From: an uncultured Lachnospiraceae bacterium
GTDB lineage: Bacteria; Bacillota; Clostridia; Lachnospirales; Lachnospiraceae
NCBI GenBank assembly: GCA_910586255.1
Contig: CAJUHR010000028.1
Span: 4,667 to 68,666 of the forward strand
Direction: 5' to 3'
Length of the DNA: 64,000 nt
This document shows, piece by piece, positions 1 through 7,994 of the stretch (within the stretch, counting starts at the first letter, position 1; each line of letters starts with the position of its first letter). The notes below the pieces were generated by a model. It was given only the letters and a program-made list of their open reading frames with translations. It had not been told where the DNA came from and did no database searches. The translations under genes and the position numbers were made by a program.

Positions 1-44
1 TTATCGATCCCGTTGTTTGCTTGCTGTTTAGACTGTTGAGACAT
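1..44 (-). CDS. 5' end of an unidentified divergent gene (cut by window edge)
   Basis: On the minus strand an ATG at 44-42 opens a frame MSQQSKQQANNGID that runs off the window. A GAGG-containing ribosome binding site lies about 9 nt upstream, and a near-consensus promoter (TTGACA, 17 nt, TATACT at 127-99) points at it. The 14 visible residues do not allow a function call. Because the promoter spacer contains a motif repeated in front of the DeoR gene, it is probably a target of that regulator. Confidence 0.5.
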   Translation of the reverse strand, partial: MSQQSKQQANNGID

Positions 45-86
45 AGTAGCCTACCTCGCTTTTTCATATTATTTTGTGAAACGGAT

Positions 87-115
87 TTGACAATTCCTAG
101 TATAATTGCAATAAT
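87..115 (+). promoter_or_regulatory. Candidate promoter of the DeoR operon
   Basis: TTGACA (87-92), 17 nt, AATAAT (110-115). It overlaps the divergent minus-strand promoter face to face, so both would be controlled by the same bound repressor. The leader to the DeoR start would be about 190 nt. Confidence 0.5.
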
Positions 116-127
116 GTGTAATGTCAA
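99..127 (-). promoter_or_regulatory. Strong promoter for the divergent minus-strand gene
   Basis: Reading the minus strand, TTGACA (127-122) is followed after exactly 17 nt by TATACT (104-99). The whole spacer is occupied by the motif copy at 106-121, so a protein bound there would block RNA polymerase. Confidence 0.7.
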
Positions 128-256
128 GCAAAAATGTGTAAAAAATTGCAAAAAGTTGCAAAAACAAGGAAAAACAAAGAGGATATTTGGAGCGTATTTA
201 AGGAAGTGATTGCAAAACTGTGTAATATGCAAAAAAATATGTTGCAATATGTGTAA
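106..256. promoter_or_regulatory. Three copies of an operator-like motif TTGCAAnAnTGTGTAA
   Basis: Near-identical copies lie at 106-121 (TTGCAATAATGTGTAA), 210-225 (TTGCAAAACTGTGTAA) and 242-256 (TTGCAATATGTGTAA). Extra half-motifs are TGTGTAA at 135-141 and TTGCA at 146-150 and 156-160. DeoR-family repressors commonly bind repeated sites near their own gene; assigning these to the adjacent DeoR protein is inference. Confidence 0.6.
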
Positions 257-314
257 AAATGTGGTAATATCAAAAGCAGAAAATGGATTTGACAATCAGA
301 AGGGAATAAGCAGA

Positions 315-1103
315 ATGTTATCAGAGCAGAGATATGAAGAAATTTATAATTTACTGGAGCGGGAGGGCAGCGTGAGAACCATTGCCCTGTGCGATGCATT
401 ACAGACCTCCCGGGAAACGGTCAGAAGAGATCTGGAAACCATGGAGGCAAAGGGAATGCTGAGACGAATCCGGGGCGGAGCCATGAAGTTAGAAGCGCCC
501 CAGAACAAAAATACCACATACACCTCCTTTAGCCAGAGGCGGGACGAGCATATTTACGATAAGGAGGCGATTGCTCTGGAAGCTGTGAATTATATCCGTG
601 AAGGACAGGCGATTGCCTTGGATTCCGGCACCACATCCCTGTCTCTTGCCAGAGCGGTGAAAACCAGATTTCGTTCTCTGACCGTGGTCACCAACTCCTT
701 TGCGGTGGCTAAAGAGCTGGCGGGAGCTGAGGGGATTACCCTGGTTCTAACAGGAGGGGTTTACCGGGCAGATGAGGAAGCATTTGTATCTGATGTTGCA
801 ACCCTTATTTTTTCAAAGATCAATGTGGACATTTTTTTCCTTACCACCTGTGGAATCTCGGTGGAGCGTGGCATCACCTATCAGCGGATGGATGAGATCT
901 CTGTGCAGAATAAGATGATGGAGGCAGCGGACCAGACAATCGTTCTGGCGGACAGCTCCAAGCTGGGGAATAATTCTTTGGTAAAAATGTGCGGGCTGGA
1001 TGAGATCTCCATGATCATCACAGATTCCGGTGTCTTAGCCGGGCAGGTGAGTGCATTTGAACGTGCAGGGGTAAAGGTGGCTGTTGCACGGGAAATATCA
1101 TAA
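315..1103 (+). CDS. DeoR/GlpR-family transcriptional regulator
   Basis: A 262-aa repressor of the sugar-phosphate-sensing DeoR family. The N-terminal 57 residues form the winged helix (MLSEQRYEEIYNLLEREGSV, then SRETVRRDLETMEAKGMLRR and the RIRGGA signature). The rest is the DeoRC sensor domain, with DSGTTSLSLA as the phospho-ligand loop. The ATG at 315 is chosen over the longer frame because AGAAGGGA lies 9 nt upstream and the domain begins right there. It heads an operon with the phosphodiesterase 32 nt downstream and sits beside an array of repeated motifs, so autoregulation and control of the divergent gene are likely. The effector cannot be read from sequence. Confidence 0.93.
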   Translation: MLSEQRYEEIYNLLEREGSVRTIALCDALQTSRETVRRDLETMEAKGMLRRIRGGAMKLEAPQNKNTTYTSFSQRRDEHIYDKEAIALEAVNYIREGQAIALDSGTTSLSLARAVKTRFRSLTVVTNSFAVAKELAGAEGITLVLTGGVYRADEEAFVSDVATLIFSKINVDIFFLTTCGISVERGITYQRMDEISVQNKMMEAADQTIVLADSSKLGNNSLVKMCGLDEISMIITDSGVLAGQVSAFERAGVKVAVAREIS

Positions 1104-1135
1104 GAAAATTTCAAAAACCTAGAGAGGATAGTATC

Positions 1136-2470
1136 ATGGCAGAGTTGAAGAATCAAGAGAGCAGGCGGCCAAGCGTATTGCTGGTTTCCGTAGATGCATT
1201 GAAGCCGGAGTTTGTTTTTGAGCAGGAGCGTCTGGGAGTCAAACTTCCCACCATTACCCGGTATTTTGTGGAGAACGGCCTGACGGCCAGAGAGGGGAGC
1301 AAGAGCGTGTTTCCCACCTTCACCTATCCCTGCCATCAGAGCATGATCACCGGGACCAATCCGGCAACCCATGGGATTGTCAATAACGGGATTTTTGACC
1401 CTACAGGAGAGCACAACGGAGCTTGGCACTGGTTTGTGAATGATAAGGTAAAGACCTTGTGGGAGGCGGCAAAAGAGGGTGGATACTGTTCCGCCAGCGT
1501 GGCCTTTCCCACTTCTGTAGGGGCAAAGGGAGATTATATTGCTCCGGAGTTCTGGTGGGACGGCTCAGGGCTTGACAGCCGTTTTATCGATGCTGTGGCA
1601 AAGCCCCAGGGGTTGATTGCCGAGATGGAAAGGGAGATCGGCACCTATGCCGGAGGCCTTGACCTTTCGGATAACGGGGACGCCCAACGAGGTAAGGCAG
1701 CCCTTTGGATGTTAAGGAATAAGCTGGCGCCTCAGATTGATGAAAGACCATTCTTCCTTTCCGCCTATTTTGCCAGCTTTGACGAGAGCGCCCACCAGAA
1801 CGGTGTTTACAGCAGAGAAGCGGCTCTCAGCCTGGAAAAGATTGACCGGATGTTAGGAGAGCTGATCAAAGAGGCAGAGAGGATTACCGGAGGGGATCTG
1901 GTGGTCTGTGTGGTATCAGATCACGGAACCCTGGACAATACCCACAACATTTCCCCCAATATTCTTCTGAAAAAGGCGGGGCTGATTGAGACAGATGAGG
2001 AGGGAAAAGTGGTAAGCTTTAAGGCATTCAGCCAGCGGGCCGGAGGCACGGCGGAGGTGCGTCTGGCAGACCCCGGCGATCAGGAGTCGGCAGCTCTTTT
2101 AAAGGAGATTTTGGATACTCTGGCAGGGGACCCGGAAAGCGGAATCTTAGAGATCCTGGACAGGGAAGGAGCAAAGGCCAGAGGGGGCTTTCCAGAGGCG
2201 GCTTATGTGCTTGTTTCTAAAAAGGGGTATGAGCTGCGGGATGATGTGGAGGGAGAATACTGCCGCACCCGGCTGACCCAGAAGGCACAGCACGGATACA
2301 GCGAGGAATTTCCAGAGATGCGGGCCTCCTTTATGCTGACAGGAAAGGGGATTACCCCCGGGAATATAGAAAACGCCCGTCTGATTGATGTGGCTCCCAC
2401 CTTGGCAGGGATTATGAAGGTGGAGCTGCCGGATGCAGAGGGCAGGGATGTTCTGAGCGGACCGGTCTGA
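1136..2470 (+). CDS. Alkaline phosphatase superfamily protein, nucleotide pyrophosphatase/phosphodiesterase type
   Basis: A 444-aa cytoplasmic protein (no signal peptide) of the two-metal NPP/phosphodiesterase branch. Metal ligands are visible as D20 (VSVDALKPE), a DESAH motif, and SDHGT. The nucleophile is T63 in FPTFTYPCH, followed by the family hallmark TGTNPATHGIVNNGIF. In classical NPP enzymes the Asn of TxPNH helps bind phosphate; here it is Cys (TYPCH), so substrate preference may differ. RBS AGAGAGGA precedes the ATG. It lies between a DeoR regulator and an amino-acid symporter. The substrate (phosphodiester, phosphonate or phospho-amino compound) is unknown. Confidence 0.85.
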   Translation: MAELKNQESRRPSVLLVSVDALKPEFVFEQERLGVKLPTITRYFVENGLTAREGSKSVFPTFTYPCHQSMITGTNPATHGIVNNGIFDPTGEHNGAWHWFVNDKVKTLWEAAKEGGYCSASVAFPTSVGAKGDYIAPEFWWDGSGLDSRFIDAVAKPQGLIAEMEREIGTYAGGLDLSDNGDAQRGKAALWMLRNKLAPQIDERPFFLSAYFASFDESAHQNGVYSREAALSLEKIDRMLGELIKEAERITGGDLVVCVVSDHGTLDNTHNISPNILLKKAGLIETDEEGKVVSFKAFSQRAGGTAEVRLADPGDQESAALLKEILDTLAGDPESGILEILDREGAKARGGFPEAAYVLVSKKGYELRDDVEGEYCRTRLTQKAQHGYSEEFPEMRASFMLTGKGITPGNIENARLIDVAPTLAGIMKVELPDAEGRDVLSGPV

Positions 2471-2495
2471 ATCGCCACCGGGTGAGGCAAATTTT

Positions 2496-3851
2496 ATGGA
2501 AAAGATAGAACGGATATTTGAAGGGCTGGCAAATTTTCTCTGGGGAGACTGGCTTTTAGTTGCTCTTTTAGGTCTGGGGATGCTTTACACGGTCATGACC
2601 GGCTGCGTTCAGCTGCATTGTGTCCGTCTTCTCAGGAAAGGGGTATTTTCTTTTTCCAAAAAGAAGAATGAGGTAAAGGATGAGAGAAAATGTTCCTCCT
2701 ATCAGGCTCTCTGTGCGGCAGTGGCAAGCTGCGTGGGAAGCGGGAATATTGTAGGGGTTTCCACAGCGATTTTGTCAGGCGGCCCCGGCGCCCTGTTCTG
2801 GATGTGGGTGGCGGCATTTTTGGGGATGGCCACCAAGTTCGGAGAGATCGTCATGGGGGTGAAGTATCACAGCCAGAATGAGAAGGGGGAGATTGCCGGA
2901 GGCCCCATGTATTACATAGAATATGGGATGCACTGGAAATGGGCAGGGATTTTTGTGGCAGTGCTCCTTTTTATCCAGAATGCCGGCGGTACCCTGATTC
3001 AGTCCAACACGATTGCCAATGTGAGCCATGAGGCCTTTCGGGCGCCCTTTCTTGTGACCGGACTGGTTCTGGCAGTAGTGATGAGCCTGATCATTCGGGG
3101 CGGGTTTAAGCGTTTGGTGCAGGTGGCTCAGAGGGTGGTTCCGGTTATGGCAGGAATCTATGTGATTGGCGGCCTGGTGATTTTGATTCTCAATGCCACC
3201 AGGGTGCCGGCTATGCTGGCTTCCATTGTGAGAGCAGCATTCTCCTTTCAGGCAGGGACAGGGGCTTTGGCGGGAATCACTATTCGGGAGGCCATGCGCT
3301 TTGGCGTGGCCCGGGGGCTGTACTCCAATGAAGCGGGGGAAGGCTCGGCTGCGGTGCTCCACTCCTCGGCTGAGGTGGATCATCCGGCCCGCCAGGGAAT
3401 GTACGGTGTGATTGAGGTGTTTATTGACACCATGCTGATCAGCAGTACCACTGGATTTACGGTTCTGATCACCGGGGCTAACGGGTTTCATGATAATGCC
3501 TCCACTCTGGCTGCTGCGGCATTTGAGAGCGTGCTTCCGGGGATGCAGTATATTATTTATATCAGCCTGATCCTGTTTGCCGCAACCTCCTTGATGAGCC
3601 AGTGGTATTTTGGACATGTCAGTCTGACATACTTAAAAAAGCAGGGACTGGCTGTGCTTTACCGGTATCTTTTCCCGGTGGTGATTATTCTGGGGAGTTT
3701 GGGGAGCATTGATATGGTCTGGTATATCCAGGACTGTGCTTTGGGGCTTTTGATTCTGCCGAATATTGCGGCTCTTGTTTTTTTGGCGCCCCAGGTGAGG
3801 AAATTGATGAGGGAGTTTATGGACCCGGGGAATGGGTATTTGGAGAGATAG
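2496..3851 (+). CDS. Sodium:alanine (AGCS) family amino-acid symporter
   Basis: A 451-aa polytopic membrane protein of the AGCS family, which imports alanine, glycine or D-amino acids with Na+. The family signature is clear around residues 75-115 (GSGNIVGVSTAILSGGPGAL, then GMATKFGE), as is NEAGEGSAAVLHSSAEVDHP with the conserved GLYSNEAG. About 10-11 hydrophobic segments span the chain, matching the usual 440-480 aa. It starts 25 nt after the phosphodiesterase with RBS TGAGG. Its neighbour is D-serine ammonia-lyase, so D-serine or a related neutral amino acid is a reasonable substrate guess. Confidence 0.92.
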   Translation: MEKIERIFEGLANFLWGDWLLVALLGLGMLYTVMTGCVQLHCVRLLRKGVFSFSKKKNEVKDERKCSSYQALCAAVASCVGSGNIVGVSTAILSGGPGALFWMWVAAFLGMATKFGEIVMGVKYHSQNEKGEIAGGPMYYIEYGMHWKWAGIFVAVLLFIQNAGGTLIQSNTIANVSHEAFRAPFLVTGLVLAVVMSLIIRGGFKRLVQVAQRVVPVMAGIYVIGGLVILILNATRVPAMLASIVRAAFSFQAGTGALAGITIREAMRFGVARGLYSNEAGEGSAAVLHSSAEVDHPARQGMYGVIEVFIDTMLISSTTGFTVLITGANGFHDNASTLAAAAFESVLPGMQYIIYISLILFAATSLMSQWYFGHVSLTYLKKQGLAVLYRYLFPVVIILGSLGSIDMVWYIQDCALGLLILPNIAALVFLAPQVRKLMREFMDPGNGYLER

Positions 3852-3956
3852 GATTTTTACTTTTAGTGTGGGGGATCGGATTTGACGGATTTTTATATTA
3901 AATAGATTGTGGCAAATCTGGCGGATATTTTGAGATTAGAAGAGGAGAACAAAAAA

Positions 3957-5276
3957 ATGAACAGTGCATTGCAGAAATATGTGGACAGTATTCCGGAGGT
4001 GGGGGATGCGGCTGGGCTTAGGGAGACTTTTTGGCTGAATGGGAAGACGGTTCCTCAGGCGGAGCAGAATGTGACGTTGGTTTGGCCGGAGCAGATTGAG
4101 GATGCCAAAAGAAGGCTGGAGCGTTTTGCCCCTTATCTGGAGGAAGTGTTTCCGGAACTTAAGGAAACCGGGGGGATTATTGAGTCGGAACTGCGGGAGA
4201 TTTCCGAAATGAAGGATTTTCTGAATACGGATTATTCTTCGGGTATTGAGGGGCGGTTGATGCTTAAAATGGACAGTCACCTGCCTATATCTGGTTCCGT
4301 GAAGGCCAGGGGAGGAATCTATGAGGTTTTAAAGCATGGGGAGGATCTGGCCCTGGAGGCGGGGATGCTGAAGGAGACAGACAATTACCGGATTTTGGCC
4401 GAGGACCGTTTTTTGGAATTTTTTGGAAAGCATACGGTGCAGGTGGGAAGTACCGGGAATCTGGGCATGAGCATTGGTATTATGAGTGCAAAGCTGGGGT
4501 TTCGTGTGATCGTCCATATGTCTGCGGATGCCAAGCAGTGGAAGAAGGATCTGCTTCGGAGCCGGGGGGTGGAGGTGATCGAGTATGCGGATGACTATTG
4601 TGCTGCTGTGGAGCAGGGGCGGAAGAATTCAGATGCAGATCCCATGAGTTATTTTGTGGATGATGAGAATTCCCGCAATCTGTTTTTGGGCTACAGTGTG
4701 GCGGGGGAGAGGCTTAAGGCTCAGCTGGAGCAGCAGAATATTCTGGTGGACGCGGACCATCCTCTGTTTATTTATATTCCTTGTGGAATCGGCGGGGCGC
4801 CGGGGGGCGTGACCTATGGCATCAAGCAGATCTACGGGGATCATGTGCACTGCTTTTTCACAGAGCCTGTTCATGCCTGTTGTATGCTTTTGGGCATGGC
4901 TACCGGACTGCAGGATCAGGTCAGCGTGAAGGATTTTGGAATTGACGGACACACAGATGCAGACGGTCTGGCTGTGGGACGGCCTTCGGCCTTTGTGGGG
5001 AGGGTGGTGGAACCCATGCTTTCCGGCATTGCCACCATCGAGGACAGAAAGCTGTATGATCTGATGCGGGGGTTGCTGGATAAGGAGGATATTTTTATTG
5101 AGCCCAGTTCCTGTGCTTCTTTTGGGGCGCTGATCCGTCCGGAGGGAATGAAAAAATATATTGATAAGACGGGGCTCTCCCATAAGATGAAGAATGCAAC
5201 CCATATTGCGTGGGCTACCGGCGGGAACATGGTGCCGGAGGAGACCAGGAAGGTTTATCTGAGGATGGGGCTGTAA
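3957..5276 (+). CDS. dsdA: D-serine ammonia-lyase
   Basis: PLP enzyme converting D-serine to pyruvate and ammonia. The PLP lysine lies in SHLPISGSVKARGGIYE, the phosphate-binding loop is GSTGNLGMSIG, and PCGIGGAPGG completes the cofactor site. The GGIIESEL and SSCASFGAL blocks are typical DsdA. The start is set at ATG 3957 (MNSALQKYV), preceded by GAGGAG, giving 439 aa, close to the roughly 440 aa of the family. A longer GTG-initiated frame from 3909 has no visible RBS. It probably works with the upstream AGCS symporter: import of D-serine, then detoxification or use as carbon and nitrogen source. Confidence 0.95.
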   Translation: MNSALQKYVDSIPEVGDAAGLRETFWLNGKTVPQAEQNVTLVWPEQIEDAKRRLERFAPYLEEVFPELKETGGIIESELREISEMKDFLNTDYSSGIEGRLMLKMDSHLPISGSVKARGGIYEVLKHGEDLALEAGMLKETDNYRILAEDRFLEFFGKHTVQVGSTGNLGMSIGIMSAKLGFRVIVHMSADAKQWKKDLLRSRGVEVIEYADDYCAAVEQGRKNSDADPMSYFVDDENSRNLFLGYSVAGERLKAQLEQQNILVDADHPLFIYIPCGIGGAPGGVTYGIKQIYGDHVHCFFTEPVHACCMLLGMATGLQDQVSVKDFGIDGHTDADGLAVGRPSAFVGRVVEPMLSGIATIEDRKLYDLMRGLLDKEDIFIEPSSCASFGALIRPEGMKKYIDKTGLSHKMKNATHIAWATGGNMVPEETRKVYLRMGL

Positions 5277-5278
5277 AG

Positions 5279-6091
5279 TTGTTCACAGATTACCGATTGC
5301 TTGTTCTGGATATTGACGGAACAGTGACCAATTCAAAAAAAGAAGTGACGCCTAAGACACGGGAGCAAATAATAAGGCTTCAGAGAGAAGGGGTGAAGGT
5401 GGTTCTGGCTTCGGGAAGGCCGCCGGAGGGGGTCTTCCCTATAGCAAAAGTCCTGCAGCTGGAGCAATTTGACAGTTATCTTTTGACCTTTAATGGGGGG
5501 AAGATCATTCATCTGAAAACAGGGAAATGTATTTTTGAAAAGCATCTTCCGATGCATATTCCAAAAAGGCTGGCAGGGGATGCCAAAACTCACGGCATTG
5601 GTATGGCGGCATATGGGAAAGGAGTGATTCTGGCAGGAACCGTTCCGGATTCCTATCTGAAACTGGAATCTGAAATCAGCAAAATGCCAATAGAATACCA
5701 CGAAAATCTGGCGGCGGATTTAAATCAAACGGTGAATCAGTGTATTCTTACCGGGGAGCCGGAGCTTTTGGAGGAAGTGGAGCCGGTTTTGTTTGGCAAG
5801 TATTTTCATGAGGCGCAGATATTTCATTCGGAGCCGTTTTATCTGGAAGTAAGCCCTAAAAATGTGGATAAGGCTTATGGGCTTAAACATCTTCTTCGCT
5901 TTCTGGGGATTTCCAGAGAGAAGATGGTGTGCTGTGGCGACAGCTACAATGATATCCGGATGCTGCAGTATGCAGGTGTGGGGATTGCCATGAAAAACGC
6001 GCCAAAAAGCGTGAAGGTTGTGGCTGATTATGTGACGGAAAATGATAATGACCATGACGGAATTGCAGAGGTTATTGGGAGATTTTTTTAG
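5279..6091 (+). CDS. Cof-type HAD-IIB family phosphatase
   Basis: A 270-aa haloacid-dehalogenase phosphatase. Motif I is DIDGTVTNS, motif II is LASGRPP, motif III is the lysine of KNVDKAYGL, and motif IV is CCGDSYNDIRML; the insert between II and III is the C2B cap typical of Cof/YidA enzymes acting on sugar phosphates or FMN. No ATG is available. TTG 5279 is chosen because it sits directly after the dsdA stop with AGGATGGGG upstream. A GTG at 5210 inside dsdA is the alternative. Translational coupling with dsdA is likely; the substrate is unknown. Confidence 0.88.
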   Translation: MFTDYRLLVLDIDGTVTNSKKEVTPKTREQIIRLQREGVKVVLASGRPPEGVFPIAKVLQLEQFDSYLLTFNGGKIIHLKTGKCIFEKHLPMHIPKRLAGDAKTHGIGMAAYGKGVILAGTVPDSYLKLESEISKMPIEYHENLAADLNQTVNQCILTGEPELLEEVEPVLFGKYFHEAQIFHSEPFYLEVSPKNVDKAYGLKHLLRFLGISREKMVCCGDSYNDIRMLQYAGVGIAMKNAPKSVKVVADYVTENDNDHDGIAEVIGRFF

Positions 6092-6100
6092 AAAAATGAT

Positions 6101-6132
6101 GCCTGAGCTTTATGGCTTGGGCAATTTTTTTG
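6101..6132 (+). terminator. Rho-independent terminator after the HAD gene
   Basis: GCCTGAGC (6101-6108) pairs with GCTTGGGC (6115-6122) using G-U wobbles and is followed by a seven-T run. It closes the deoR-to-HAD group. Confidence 0.75.
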
Positions 6133-6146
6133 TATAGAAAAATTTC

Positions 6147-6175
6147 TTGTCATCTCTATCTTCCTGTGCTATACT
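6147..6175 (+). promoter_or_regulatory. Promoter of the PD-(D/E)XK-like gene
   Basis: TTGTCA (6147-6152), 17 nt, TATACT (6170-6175). The transcript would carry a leader of about 140 nt before the ATG at 6322; no riboswitch was recognised in it. Confidence 0.65.
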
Positions 6176-6321
6176 GTTTTCAAAGCAATGATTTCTTTGG
6201 CCGGCCTATATACGTGGTACGGTTACTTCGCAGCAAACGCTGTGTCTTTGAAAGTTCTGATCTTTCTATGTGAAATCCTGCTTTTAAATCCACAAGAAAA
6301 ATAAAAAGCAGGAGGGATCGG

Positions 6322-7380
6322 ATGGGGAATAGTCTGGAAAACATGGATATTTCATGGCATCCCGGATTTTATGGGGCTATGGAAATCGAACTGATTGCAA
6401 ACAAAGGGGCGTTTGAATTTCAGAGGGAATATAATTTAAGCAAGGAGCCGATTCGGATGGATTTGCTGATCATCCGAAAGCTGCGGGATGTGCCGATTAA
6501 AAACGAGATCGGTTATATTTTCAAAAAGTACAATGTTGTTGAATACAAAAGCCCGGATGACGGGCTGACAATTGACGACTACTACAAGACAGTCGGGTAT
6601 GCATGCCTATATAAAGGATTGGGAGACACGGTAAATCAGATACCGGCAAAAGAACTGACTGTCTCCATTTTCCGTCATCGATATCCAAGAGAATTGTTTC
6701 GGGAGCTTAGCCGGGAGGGATTTACGGTGAAGGAGGCATTTCCGGGTATTTATTATGTAAGAGGGACGGTTCCTTTTGATGTGCAAATTGCAGTAACGAG
6801 CCGTTTAAAGGGGGGATCCCACAAAAGTCTGCGCCTGCTGTGTACCAATGTAGAAAAAGAGGATGCCAGAGAATTTATCAGGGAGGCCATCTTTTTAAGT
6901 AATCAGGGAGACCGGAATAATATGGAAGCCGTTTTGCGGGCGAGTATAGCGGCAAACAGGGAAATCTATAACGAGATAAGGAGGCAGTCAAAAATGTCTA
7001 GCGTGCTATGGGACTTTTTTAAGGAAGAGATTGAAGAAGAGATAAGCGAGGCAAAGAAAAAAGTCGAGAAAGAAGTAAAGGAAAAGGTCGAGAAAGAAGT
7101 AAAGGAAAAGGTTGAGAAAGAAGTAAAGGAAAAAGTCGAGAAAGAGGTAAAGGAAAAAGTCGAGAAAGAGGTAAAGGAAAAGGTCGAGAAAGAGGTAAAG
7201 GAAAAATTTAGAGAAGAGCTTAAAGAGGAAGTCAGAAAAGAACAAGGAAATGAGGCCCAGGAGACTGTGATGGAGATGATTAAGAATCTCATGGCGAACA
7301 TGAATTGGACATTGGATCAGGCTATGTCAGCAATGAGTATTCCTACTGAAAAATGGGAGCTTTACAGAGCAAAGCTGTAG
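6322..7380 (+). CDS. PD-(D/E)XK nuclease-like protein with octapeptide-repeat helix
   Basis: 352 aa, function not established. Residues 40-80 hold a plausible restriction-like core: MDLLIIRKL (D47) followed by NVVEYKSP (E74, K76), as in Rpn/transposase-related nucleases; this assignment is by motif only. Residues about 248-295 are six copies of VEKEVKEK, a highly charged helix with E-K pairs spaced i to i+4 that suggests a rigid single helix or right-handed coil. The C-terminus (about residues 310-352) is a small helical domain. RBS AGGAGGG precedes the ATG. It has its own promoter and stands alone in accessory DNA. Confidence 0.7.
   Translation: MGNSLENMDISWHPGFYGAMEIELIANKGAFEFQREYNLSKEPIRMDLLIIRKLRDVPIKNEIGYIFKKYNVVEYKSPDDGLTIDDYYKTVGYACLYKGLGDTVNQIPAKELTVSIFRHRYPRELFRELSREGFTVKEAFPGIYYVRGTVPFDVQIAVTSRLKGGSHKSLRLLCTNVEKEDAREFIREAIFLSNQGDRNNMEAVLRASIAANREIYNEIRRQSKMSSVLWDFFKEEIEEEISEAKKKVEKEVKEKVEKEVKEKVEKEVKEKVEKEVKEKVEKEVKEKVEKEVKEKFREELKEEVRKEQGNEAQETVMEMIKNLMANMNWTLDQAMSAMSIPTEKWELYRAKL
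7063..7206 (+). repeat. Six tandem copies of a 24-bp in-frame repeat
   Basis: Units start at 7063, 7087, 7111, 7135, 7159 and 7183 and encode VEKEVKEK. Only third positions differ (AAA/AAG, GAA/GAG, GTC/GTT). Such low divergence points to recent expansion by slippage or recombination; the copy number probably varies between strains. Confidence 0.95.
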
Positions 7381-7545
7381 GGTTTGCATTTCCAATAAAA
7401 TACCAATCCTTTTCTGAACAGGGCTTCCCGATTTTTTCATAGAAAAATCCGCGGCGTTTTGATAAAATAGTATCAGGGTCAAAAAGTTGTATATTAAAAA
7501 TATTGTATTTTTGTAAATCCATATGTTATCATAACCACGAGGCGA

Positions 7546-7658
7546 TAATATAGCTTATCGGAATTTGCAGAGCAAATTTCGATAAAAGGCGCAAAGCACC
7601 GTCAATCTGATTACAGGGTTCGCGAAGCGGTTCTTGTAATATAGCTTATCGGAATTTG
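7546..7658. repeat. Hairpin element with a 22-bp direct repeat at both ends
   Basis: The same 22 bp occur at 7546-7567 and 7637-7658 (core TATAGCTTATCGGAATTTG). In the first copy it forms one arm of a 14-bp hairpin (7555-7568 with 7572-7585, loop AGA). The second copy ends exactly where TnpB-like coding sequence begins. This may be a small palindromic element or a scar of insertion and deletion around the transposon. Confidence 0.7.
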
Positions 7659-7888
7659 TAAGACAACTGGAATATAAAGTAAAATGGTATGGAAGAGAAG
7701 CAGTTAAAGCAGATAAATTCTATGCAAGTTCTCAGACCTGTCATGGATGCGGATATGTAAATAAAGAGACAAAGAATCTATCGGTCAGAGAATGGGACTG
7801 TCCTGAATGTGGGATCCATTATGACAGAGATATTAATGCGGCAAAGAATATTCTGAATGAAGGATTAAGGTTGTTACAACCAGCGTAA
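7640..7888 (+). pseudogene. tnpB: C-terminal remnant of TnpB (IS200/IS605-type OrfB)
   Basis: A frame ending at TAA 7886-7888 reads EFVRQLEYKVKWYGREAV, then FYASSQTCHGCGYVNKET, then WDCPECGIHYDRDINAAKNI. This is the C-terminal end of a TnpB nuclease: the four-cysteine zinc ribbon (CxxC...CxxC) and the last RuvC aspartate in YDRDINAA. The roughly 300 residues upstream that would hold the other RuvC residues are missing and no start codon or RBS is present, so the gene is inactive. The remnant ends 75 nt before a recognisable transposon right end. Confidence 0.88.
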
Positions 7889-7994
7889 AGTAAATATATA
7901 AAAACCATAGGAACTATGGGGTTAGCTTGGTAAATATCTTTTCAGCAGAAAGGAGTTCCCAAGAATCCCGCGACTTTAGTCGTGAGAGGTTCAA
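7889..7994 (+). mobile_element. IS605-type right end, probable omega-RNA scaffold remnant
   Basis: After the tnpB stop there is a perfect hairpin CCATAG-GAA-CTATGG (7905-7919) and then the subterminal hairpin GCGACTTTAGTCGT inside GAATCCC...GAGAGGTTCAA (7963-7994). This matches the arrangement of IS200/IS605 right ends, from which TnpB guide RNAs are transcribed with the guide taken from flanking DNA just beyond. The flank here begins at about 7995. No left end was found. Confidence 0.75.

Noticed and set aside
21..209. 62-aa plus-strand ORF in the first 200 bases
   Set aside because: It covers the divergent promoter and operator repeats, lacks an RBS and has a low-complexity Lys-rich end.
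2775..3617. 280-aa minus-strand ORF opposite the AGCS symporter
   Set aside because: A shadow of the real gene: composition is skewed (His/Asn/Gln-rich), no RBS, no family resemblance.
3909..3956. Upstream GTG start for dsdA
   Set aside because: No RBS, and the ATG 48 nt later has GAGGAG and aligns with the family N-terminus.
7063..7206. 24-bp repeats as CRISPR or satellite DNA
   Set aside because: They are in frame, without spacers, and encode a regular octapeptide helix.
7466..7490. Third copy of the 62-bp dispersed repeat
   Set aside because: Only a short stretch (GTATCAGGGTCAAAAAG) resembles its edge; the palindromic core is missing.
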